Below are positions 1 through 5,565 of a stretch of DNA of 6,800 nucleotides, piece by piece; within the stretch, counting starts at the first letter, position 1, and each line of letters starts with the position of its first letter. The notes under the pieces were generated by a model that was given only the letters and a program-made list of their open reading frames with translations, was not told where the DNA came from and did not search any database. This stretch comes from JAICQM01 sp039932235 (GTDB lineage: Bacteria; Chloroflexota; Limnocylindria; QHBO01): the NCBI GenBank assembly GCA_039932235.1, contig JBDTQJ010000109.1:1-6800 (forward strand). Reading direction: 5' to 3'. Made by a program: the position numbers and the translations under genes.

Positions 1-479
1 AGGACGCGCGAGGCGACCGCCGGCTTGCTGAACACCTTGTCGTTGATGAGGTACTCGCCCGAGCGGACGCGACGGATGATGCCGATCAGGTCGGTCGGGT
101 CGATGTCCTTGAGCACGTATGCCGCGGCACCGGCCTTGATGGCGTCGAAGAGCTGGTCCTCGTCGTCGTTGTTGGCAAGCACGATGACGCCGGTGTGCGG
201 CAGCTCGCGCTTGAGGCGCTGGGTCGTCTCGATCCCGTTGGGGGCCGGCAGACCAAGGTCCATCAGCACCACGTCCGGGGTGAGCGCCTCGACCACTTCG
301 AGGGCCTCGCGGCCGGTCCCGGCCTCGCCGACGACCTCGATGTCCTCCTCCAGGTCCAGGATGTTGCGCACCCCGCGCCTGAAGAGGGTGTGGCCGTCCA
401 CGATGACGACGCGGGTCTTGGTCCCCTCGCCGCTGCGGCGATCGCCTCCACGGCGTCGCTCCTGTTCGGTATTCGTCAT
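1..479 (-). CDS. NarL/LuxR-type response regulator, receiver domain (C-terminus cut by window edge)
   Basis: This is probably the output partner of the kinase just upstream: a cytoplasmic regulator receiving phosphate on Asp74. The 159 visible residues begin with a basic, Gly-rich tail (1-22), then a receiver domain from VVIVDGHTLFRRGV (24-37) to about 145. The phosphoacceptor Asp74 lies in VVLMDLGLP and the conserved Lys124 in AYVLKDID. Spacing and sequence match the NarL/DegU/LiaR subfamily, so a LuxR-type helix-turn-helix is expected past the left edge, but it is not in the window. Two normal active-site residues differ: the second residue of the acidic pair is Gly29 (VDGH, not VDDH), and the switch Thr/Ser after strand 4 is Ala102 (VIVLANNDDED). 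The ATG at 479-477 was chosen because it overlaps the kinase stop (ATGA) and follows a strong purine-rich ribosome site. Identification as a response regulator is secure; its targets are unknown. Confidence 0.93.
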   Translation of the reverse strand, partial: MTNTEQERRRGGDRRSGEGTKTRVVIVDGHTLFRRGVRNILDLEEDIEVVGEAGTGREALEVVEALTPDVVLMDLGLPAPNGIETTQRLKRELPHTGVIVLANNDDEDQLFDAIKAGAAAYVLKDIDPTDLIGIIRRVRSGEYLINDKVFSKPAVASRV

Positions 480-1579
480 TGCTCCTCCTCCATTGGTGTA
501 CCGATGCGCCCTGGCAGGTGCAGGAGGATTCGCGTCCCCTCGCCCTGCCGTGACTCGATCTGCAGTGCTGAGCCCATCAGCTCCGCGCGCTCGCGCATGA
601 ACTGGAGCCCGAAGTTGCGGGTCTTCCCGCTGGCCAGCCGCATGACGTCGAATCCGCGGCCGTTATCAATGATGGTCAGGTGGTCGCCGTCCATGCCGAT
701 GGCGACCTCGGTGGCGGCGGCGTGCTTCCGCACGTTCTGCAGCGCCTCCTGGATGATCCGCAGGACCGATGTCTTGGCCCCGGGGCTGAGGCGCTCGTCG
801 ACACCCTCGATCGAATCGGCCACGGACACAGTGATGCCGTTGCGCATCTCGAACTCGTCAGCCGCCGTCCGAATGCCCTGGGCAAGCCCCATGTCGACTG
901 CCGGCGGGCGGAGGGTGGCGATGAAGTTGCGCACCTCGTCGAGGCCGTCGCGCAGCATGTTGCGCAGGAACGACAGCTCCGACCGCGCGACCACCGGATC
1001 GGACTCCAGCACGCGATCCACGTACTCGACCTGGAAGATGGCGTTGGTGAGGACCTGCGCCGGCCCGTCATGGACGTCCTCGGCAAGCCGCTGCCGTTCC
1101 GCTTCCTGGGCGGCGATAACCCGCAGCGTCTGGGCGGCAGGCGACGAATCGGCCTCCGACAGGGAGGGCTCGGGATCCGAGGGGTCCGAGCTTTCGAGGT
1201 AGGCGACCAGCAGCTCGAGGCCGCGCGCGGCCGTGTCGAGGCGCTTCAGGCGTCCCTGGTAGGTGACAAGCTCGCGGCCCATCCGGTCGTGCTCGACGCG
1301 AAGTGCATCACGCGACCCACCACCGGTACTGCCGCCGGCGCGCTGCTCCTGGCGAGCGCGGAGGGCCATCCAGTCCTCGAGACGCCGGCGGTACTGCTCG
1401 CGGAACCGCTCGGCCTTCTCACGGGTGCGGAGCACCTCGCGGCGCACGCTCTCGCTGGCCTCGGCGTACGTCCGCTCGAAGGTCTGCGGGGTGGGATCGG
1501 TGTGCGTGTTGGACACGGTCTCGACGGTGGCTCCAGAAGGTGGTACGGGGTCCGGACCAGTACCGGACGACATCCGCAT
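476..1579 (-). CDS. DegS-like cytoplasmic sensor histidine kinase (HisKA_3 + HATPase)
   Basis: This 367-residue sensor kinase should autophosphorylate on His170 and pass phosphate to the regulator encoded immediately downstream. No transmembrane segment is visible, so it should be cytoplasmic, as DegS is. A Pro/Thr-rich tail (1-32) leads into a charged, probably coiled-coil region (about 33-130, broken by a Gly/Ser linker at 82-89). HisKA_3 follows with ERQRLAEDVHDGPAQVLTN (161-179), the DegS/NarX-type H box. The ATPase domain shows the N box QEALQNVRKHA (277-287), the D box IIDNGRGFD (303-311) and a GLQFMRERAELMG lid/G-box segment (324-336). All catalytic motifs look intact. The stop overlaps the next start as ATGA. 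The start is uncertain: the ATG at 1579 has no Shine-Dalgarno, another ATG lies two codons in, and a GTG lies at codon 22. The N-terminal input signal is unknown; such coiled-coil regions in DegS-type kinases act as sensors or dimerisation stalks. Confidence 0.92.
   Translation of the reverse strand: MRMSSGTGPDPVPPSGATVETVSNTHTDPTPQTFERTYAEASESVRREVLRTREKAERFREQYRRRLEDWMALRARQEQRAGGSTGGGSRDALRVEHDRMGRELVTYQGRLKRLDTAARGLELLVAYLESSDPSDPEPSLSEADSSPAAQTLRVIAAQEAERQRLAEDVHDGPAQVLTNAIFQVEYVDRVLESDPVVARSELSFLRNMLRDGLDEVRNFIATLRPPAVDMGLAQGIRTAADEFEMRNGITVSVADSIEGVDERLSPGAKTSVLRIIQEALQNVRKHAAATEVAIGMDGDHLTIIDNGRGFDVMRLASGKTRNFGLQFMRERAELMGSALQIESRQGEGTRILLHLPGRIGTPMEEEQ
482..491 (-). promoter_or_regulatory. 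Ribosome binding site of the response regulator, inside the kinase 3' end
   Basis: On the minus strand GGAGGAGGAG ends two bases before the ATG at 479. This is a strong Shine-Dalgarno-like tract that also codes for the final Glu residues of the kinase (MEEEQ). With the ATGA stop/start overlap it supports translational coupling, and it fixes the regulator start. It is the clearest ribosome site in the window; most other starts here lack one. Confidence 0.7.
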
Positions 1580-1587
1580 GCTGTTTG

Positions 1588-1598
1588 CGCACTGTGCG
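1588..1598. promoter_or_regulatory. 11-base perfect palindrome just upstream of the kinase start (possible operator)
   Basis: CGCACTGTGCG is a perfect inverted repeat (5-base arms, one central base) in the 51-base gap between the GT39 gene and the kinase gene, 8 bases before the kinase ATG. It sits where a ribosome site or initial transcribed region would be. It is too short, and has no T tract, to act as a terminator. It could be a site for the adjacent LuxR-type regulator, but 11-base palindromes also arise by chance in GC-rich DNA. Confidence 0.25.
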
Positions 1599-1630
1599 TC
1601 CGGTCAACAGTACCTTGGCTGCCGGAAGTA

Positions 1631-3241
1631 CTACCGCACCCGGTAGAGCCGCACGTTCGGAGCTTCGAAGGAGGGATCGGATTCGAGGAACGTCGCCTGA
1701 TTCCCCCCGCCGTCGAGGCTCTCGGCACCCTCCCACAGACCCAGGGGATCGGCGGTGGCGCCATGCCGCAGGGAGACGACGATCCACTCGACCCCGTAGG
1801 CGCGGATGACCGCGTCGAGGACCGGATATGGGTCGGCGGGCATCGCGATTCCCGGCGTGCCGCTGAGCTGCCAGAGCGATGCCGGATCGTCGGACATGAC
1901 GACGGCGCGGGTGGCACCCGCCTCCTGCAGCAACCGCGCGGCCGATTGGTCCACCGCACGATCTTCGAGCCAGCCCGCGTAGATCGCCAGTGATCCGACC
2001 ACGGAGAGCACCACGGCTCCGGCCAACCCGGCACCCAGGAGGAACGTGTGGGTCCGAGGACGGCCGAGGAAGCGCCACCAGCGGGCTCCTGCCCGACATG
2101 TGTCGGGCAGCGCCGCGACGGCCAGTGGCATGGCGAACGGTAGCCACGCCGGGGCGCTGTGGTAGAAGGCGCCCCGCGGGGCGTGGAACGTGAAGACCAG
2201 CACCATCGCCACGAAGACGACGGTAAATGTCAGCACGAACGGCAGCAGCTCGGGCCGTCGCCGCGCACGGAAGAGTCCGAACACGAAGAAGACGACGAAC
2301 ACGCCGCCGAGCAGGACGCTCGTTCGGCCGATCAACTCCAGCAATGCGCCGATCTTCGACCCGACCACCTGGATCGGACCAGCTGCGAGATAGCTGTCGA
2401 GCGTCACCTGGTGGCCGATGGAGAACTGCTCGTTGTAGCTGGTGATCCATAGCGTGTGCCCGCCCGCCGATGGGAACGCGCTCCCGAAGGTGGCCATGTT
2501 CCGCAGCAGCCACGGGACCACGACCAGAAGGTAGGCACTCGCGCAGGCCATGCCCCAGGCGACGGCGGTGCCGATTGCCCACCGAGACGGCGCGTATCGC
2601 CACCGGATGAGCCAGGCGGTCGCCGGCGCCACCACCAACAGCACGCCGTCGACTCTGGCCAGCGTGGCGAGCCCTGCCGCCAGGCTTGCCGCCACCAACC
2701 ATGGTCCAGGTCGTCGGGCCTCGACGGAGAGGCAGGCGGCGAAGATCGCCACCGCCCCCGGTACGCCGAAGACCGCGAAGTTCGCGACCTGCGGGTACAT
2801 CAAGAGCAGCGGCCCGGCAAAGAGCGCCAGGATCGCACCGCCCATCGCCACCCTGCGGCTCCGCCAGAAGTGCCAACCGATGACGTAGGTCAGCGGCACC
2901 AGCGTTGTGCTCAGGATGACCATCGGGATCTGGGCGACGCCGTACGAAGTGCCGAACAGGGCCATGAATGCCGCCGGCACGATGGAGGTGAGCGGCATCC
3001 AGTGACCGTTGCTGGGTATCGGCAGATGGGGATCGGCAGGCAACGAGCCTCCCACCTCGAGAAAGCTCCACATCACCGGCGCGGTGAACCCGTGGCCCGT
3101 GGCCAGGCGCTGCGCGACAAGGTCGTAGTACGCGGGATCGGTGTATGCCGGCCAGCTGACAATCGTCGCGGCGGCGGTCCGAAGGAGCAGGGCGACCGCC
3201 GTGACCAGCACGAGGTCCCTGACGATCTGCCGTCTGCTCAC
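1631..3241 (-). CDS. GT39/ArnT-like GT-C family membrane glycosyltransferase
   Basis: This is a 536-residue polytopic inner-membrane protein of the GT39/ArnT/PMT type. Such enzymes move a sugar from a polyprenyl-phosphate donor to a lipid, protein or glycan acceptor on the outer face. A first membrane helix (about 7-27) is followed by a large extracytoplasmic loop holding TDPAYYDLVAQRLATGHGF (34-52), which carries the acidic residue typical of the GT-C active site, and then SNGHWMPLTSI (77-87). About ten hydrophobic segments follow, with LARVDGVLL (194-202) matching the family's Arg-x-Asp/Glu-Gly pattern. A soluble C-terminal domain (about 425-536) ends in AYGVEWIVVS (481-490). Length is normal for the family. 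The start is GTG at 3241-3239 with no Shine-Dalgarno but a TACCCT hexamer six bases before it. The gene is divergent from another GT-C-like gene 30 bases away. Donor and acceptor cannot be read from sequence. Confidence 0.85.
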   Translation of the reverse strand: MSRRQIVRDLVLVTAVALLLRTAAATIVSWPAYTDPAYYDLVAQRLATGHGFTAPVMWSFLEVGGSLPADPHLPIPSNGHWMPLTSIVPAAFMALFGTSYGVAQIPMVILSTTLVPLTYVIGWHFWRSRRVAMGGAILALFAGPLLLMYPQVANFAVFGVPGAVAIFAACLSVEARRPGPWLVAASLAAGLATLARVDGVLLVVAPATAWLIRWRYAPSRWAIGTAVAWGMACASAYLLVVVPWLLRNMATFGSAFPSAGGHTLWITSYNEQFSIGHQVTLDSYLAAGPIQVVGSKIGALLELIGRTSVLLGGVFVVFFVFGLFRARRRPELLPFVLTFTVVFVAMVLVFTFHAPRGAFYHSAPAWLPFAMPLAVAALPDTCRAGARWWRFLGRPRTHTFLLGAGLAGAVVLSVVGSLAIYAGWLEDRAVDQSAARLLQEAGATRAVVMSDDPASLWQLSGTPGIAMPADPYPVLDAVIRAYGVEWIVVSLRHGATADPLGLWEGAESLDGGGNQATFLESDPSFEAPNVRLYRVR

Positions 3242-3247
3242 CGCGGC

Positions 3248-3253
3248 AGGGTA
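3248..3253 (-). promoter_or_regulatory. Putative -10 element (TACCCT) for leaderless transcription of the GT39 gene
   Basis: On the minus strand TACCCT fits the TANNNT pattern and is followed by exactly six bases before the GTG start at 3241. With no ribosome site visible and only 30 bases between the divergent genes, transcription starting at or next to the start codon is the simplest reading. No convincing -35 is seen. A six-base match is weak evidence alone; the equivalent element for the opposite gene strengthens it. Confidence 0.4.
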
Positions 3254-3258
3254 CCCGC

Positions 3259-3264
3259 TAGACT
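3259..3264 (+). promoter_or_regulatory. Putative -10 element (TAGACT) for leaderless transcription of the 3272-4738 gene
   Basis: TAGACT is a good -10 hexamer (TANNNT) and is followed by seven bases before the ATG at 3272. That spacing puts the expected transcription start at or beside the first codon. The bases between (CGCCGCC) hold no Shine-Dalgarno sequence. No clear -35 element is seen; sequence further upstream is already the coding region of the divergent gene. Confidence 0.45.
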
Positions 3265-3271
3265 CGCCGCC

Positions 3272-4738
3272 ATGTCCGCCCCCGAGCCTGCGGTCTCGCG
3301 CCTCCCATCACCGCTGACCCTGGCAATGGCAGTGATCGTGACGCTGCTGGTCGCCGTCGCGCTGGTGCACAACCTGACGGATGCGGACTACTTCTGGCAC
3401 CTCGCAACGGGGCACCTCATCGCCGAGCGTGGCGCGGTCCCGAGCACCGATCCGTTCTCCTTCACCTGGGGCGGGCCATGGGTCGCCCATGAATGGCTTG
3501 GCGAAGTGCTCATCCACCTGCTGGTCACCGTCGCCGGCGGCACGCTGACGATGGTCGTCTTCGGCGCCGTCGCGGGAGCGTCGATCTGGCTGTCGGCCAT
3601 CACGGCGATGCGACTGGGAGCGCGAACCCTGCCCACCGTGCTGGCGGCATCGGTCGCGGCGGTGATCCTCATTCCTTTCGTCACCGTTCGCCCCCAGGTC
3701 CTCTCATGGCTCCTCCTCGCCGGGCTGGTTTTCCTGCTGCGCGCCTTGAGCGCGGAGCATCCTCGGAGGGCGCTGTGGCTCGGCCCCCTATTCCTGTTGT
3801 GGGCCAACCTGCACGGGCTCTGGGTGGTCGGACTTGGGTGCGTGGTGGTGTACGGCCTCTTCACCCTCGCCGGTCGGACCCCGATGTCCACGGCGCGCGG
3901 GTGGCTTCTGGGAGGTGCCGGTCTGGCGGTGGTCGCGGTGATGCTGACACCCGCTGGACCGGCGGGAATCCTCTACCCGCTGCGCTACATCGAGCCGGGC
4001 GACTGGGGGTTGGCGAACATCGCGGAGTGGCAGTCGCCGGACTTCCACGACCCGGCGCATATCGGTCTGCTGATCCTGGTCGTCGGACTTGCCGCGGTGG
4101 GCATCGGTCGCAGGGTGCCGGCCTGGCTGGCGAGCGTGGCGCTGATTGGGCTCGTGCTGAGCCTCGTCTCGCTTCGTAACGAGCCGATCGCCGCCATCTG
4201 GTGCCTGCCACTCCTCGCCGTCGGGCTCGACGGCCGCTGGTCCGCTCGCGCCACCGCGCGGTCGCTGCAGCACGCGCGGCAACGCCGCCTCCTGGAGCTG
4301 GGCCTGGCGGGGATATCCATCCTCGCCATCCTCGCGATCCTCGTGCCACGCATTCAGCCGACCGACGTCGCCATCGCGAGGGCCGGCTTGCCGGTTGACG
4401 GTGTCACCTACCTCGCCAACGAGATGCCTGATGCGCGCGTCTTTGCCGAGTACGGCTGGGCGGGCTACGTCATCGACCGTCTCTCCGGCACCGGCGGGAC
4501 GGTGTTCGTGGACGGACGGAACGACATGTACCCCGACGACGTCCTCGATGCCTACTCCTCGATCCGCGAGGCCACCGGAGCGTGGGGTGAGCAGCTCGCG
4601 GAGCGGGGGGTCGATGCCATCCTCGTGGCGCCGTCGGCGCCGTTGGCGGCAGCGGCCGCCGCGGGCGACAGCGGCTGGTGCGCTGCCGTCGAGGACGCGA
4701 GTCAGGTGCTGCTGGTTCGCTGCGCCACAGCCGACTGA
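3272..4738 (+). CDS. Uncharacterised GT-C-like polytopic membrane protein
   Basis: This is a 488-residue protein with about ten hydrophobic segments and a soluble C-terminal domain (about 363-488). I recognise the pattern of a widespread family usually left as a hypothetical membrane protein, but no proven function. Its marks are TDADYFWHLATGHLI (36-50), STDPFSF (58-64), HEWLGEVL (73-80), VRPQVLSWLLL (139-149), ANLHG (178-182), an EWQSPDF segment (252-258), RNEPIAAIW (302-310) and VFVDGRNDMYPDDVLD (411-426). The early Asp/His loop after the first helix resembles the acidic catalytic loop of GT-C glycosyltransferases, so a polyprenyl-sugar transferase role is inferred, not shown. The reading frame stays open upstream to 2456, but that part is antisense to the GT39 gene. 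The ATG at 3272 is chosen because a signal-anchor helix follows at about 15-33 and TAGACT precedes it by seven bases. Its 3' end overlaps the convergent GT87-like gene. Confidence 0.85.
   Translation: MSAPEPAVSRLPSPLTLAMAVIVTLLVAVALVHNLTDADYFWHLATGHLIAERGAVPSTDPFSFTWGGPWVAHEWLGEVLIHLLVTVAGGTLTMVVFGAVAGASIWLSAITAMRLGARTLPTVLAASVAAVILIPFVTVRPQVLSWLLLAGLVFLLRALSAEHPRRALWLGPLFLLWANLHGLWVVGLGCVVVYGLFTLAGRTPMSTARGWLLGGAGLAVVAVMLTPAGPAGILYPLRYIEPGDWGLANIAEWQSPDFHDPAHIGLLILVVGLAAVGIGRRVPAWLASVALIGLVLSLVSLRNEPIAAIWCLPLLAVGLDGRWSARATARSLQHARQRRLLELGLAGISILAILAILVPRIQPTDVAIARAGLPVDGVTYLANEMPDARVFAEYGWAGYVIDRLSGTGGTVFVDGRNDMYPDDVLDAYSSIREATGAWGEQLAERGVDAILVAPSAPLAAAAAAGDSGWCAAVEDASQVLLVRCATAD
4702..4738. 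other. 37-base tail-to-tail overlap of convergent genes
   Basis: The plus-strand membrane protein gene stops with TGA at 4736-4738, while the minus-strand GT87-like gene stops with TGA at 4704-4702. The two coding ends therefore share 37 bases on opposite strands, each frame open to its stop. There is no intergenic space for a conventional hairpin terminator, so the two transcripts should overlap at their 3' ends. Confidence 0.85.
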
Positions 4739-5565
4739 TTGGTGTCGCGACGCCGCCAGAGTGCGAGGACGGCGACCAGGATGCTGAGCCCGGAGAGCCA
4801 GGGGACCGGAAGCGCCAGGGTCATCGCGACCGGAACCGTCCAGCGCCAGCCGCGGATCCCGCCTCCCAGCGCAATCAGGCTGGCCGTCACGAGGCGCAGC
4901 CAGAGCGGAGCGGTGAACGCCACCGCGCTGGCGGGGATTGGCACGCCGGTGTTCTGTCGAAGGGAATCGGCCCACTCGAACCACAGGTGCGGGCCGATCG
5001 CGAAGCTGGCCGCCGAGATGCTCAGCGTGACCGCGAGCGCGATCAGAAGCGATCGCCAGTCGCGGCGCCCGACGAACCACAGCAGGCCGATGCCCGGCGT
5101 GACCTTGGTGAGCAGGTTGAAGGCCCATGCGCCCGGACGGCGGAAGCCGATCACCGCAGCGCCGGCCATCAGCAGATGCAGGTTCCCGGTGCTCACCTCG
5201 TCGGAGACCGGCGAGCCCGGGAATAGGAGGAACAGTGCGGCCCAGCGCGGGCCGACGAGCCATGCCAGGACCACGATGTTGAGCGCGGACCAGAGGCCCT
5301 TGAAGACCTCCCAGGGCAGGATTCCGAACGGGAAGAACAGCTGGGCAAACGCCGGCGAATAGAGGTACGCGTTGCGCCCGCCGACCGTCCCTCGGCCATA
5401 GAGGTGGTCGTAGTCGAAGTGCCAGTAGACGCGGGCGTCCTGCATGAAGTCGCGCTCGTTGAAGTTGAGCCAGATCCAGGCCATCGCGAGGCCGCCCACG
5501 CACAAGAGCGTCAGGCCCGTGGTGAGGAGGCGTTGGGTGCGGGGGGTGAGGGGCACCCTCAGCAT
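4702..5565 (-). CDS. Short GT87-like (DUF2029-type) membrane glycosyltransferase
   Basis: This 287-residue polytopic membrane protein resembles the GT87 family, whose characterised members include mycobacterial polyprenyl-phosphomannose-dependent mannosyltransferases. The first helix (about 12-33) is followed by a loop with FMQDARVYWHFDYDHLYG (40-57), containing the expected acidic residue, then AYLYSPAFAQLFFPFG (66-81), LPWEVFKGLWSALN (83-96), TGNLHLLMAGAAVIG (126-140) and FNLLTKVTPGIGLLW (149-163); this last part matches the GT87 pattern of a Lys-Thr/Val-Pro motif after a conserved Gly-Asn. It is shorter than most GT87 proteins I know of (usually over 350 residues), the lost length being at the C-terminal helices. 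The start was set at ATG 5565, which overlaps the upstream stop by seven bases (ATGCTGA). An in-frame GTG at 5592 would add nine residues. There is no strong ribosome site, so coupling to the upstream gene is likely. Donor and acceptor are unknown. Confidence 0.8.
   Translation of the reverse strand: MLRVPLTPRTQRLLTTGLTLLCVGGLAMAWIWLNFNERDFMQDARVYWHFDYDHLYGRGTVGGRNAYLYSPAFAQLFFPFGILPWEVFKGLWSALNIVVLAWLVGPRWAALFLLFPGSPVSDEVSTGNLHLLMAGAAVIGFRRPGAWAFNLLTKVTPGIGLLWFVGRRDWRSLLIALAVTLSISAASFAIGPHLWFEWADSLRQNTGVPIPASAVAFTAPLWLRLVTASLIALGGGIRGWRWTVPVAMTLALPVPWLSGLSILVAVLALWRRRDTNQSAVAQRTSST

Noticed and set aside
1580..1630. Terminator between the GT39 gene and the kinase gene
   Set aside because: The only inverted repeat has five-base arms with one central base and no T tract; it cannot form a normal intrinsic terminator hairpin.
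680..1993. 437-residue plus-strand open frame
   Set aside because: It is antisense to the kinase and the GT39 C-terminus; those genes have intact family motifs and this frame has none.
1419..3071. 550-residue minus-strand open frame
   Set aside because: It is a frame-shifted shadow of the GT39 gene, running into the kinase gene, with Arg/Gly-rich composition and no motifs.
2456..3271. Open reading frame extension upstream of the plus-strand membrane gene (272 extra residues)
   Set aside because: It lies fully antisense to the GT39 gene, its translation is polar, rich in Arg/Gly/His/Pro and low in complexity, and the membrane protein has a natural start at 3272.
4315..4345. Short tandem ATCCTCGCC-like repeats
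   Set aside because: They simply encode an Ile-Leu-Ala run in a membrane helix; codon-level repetition in hydrophobic segments is expected.
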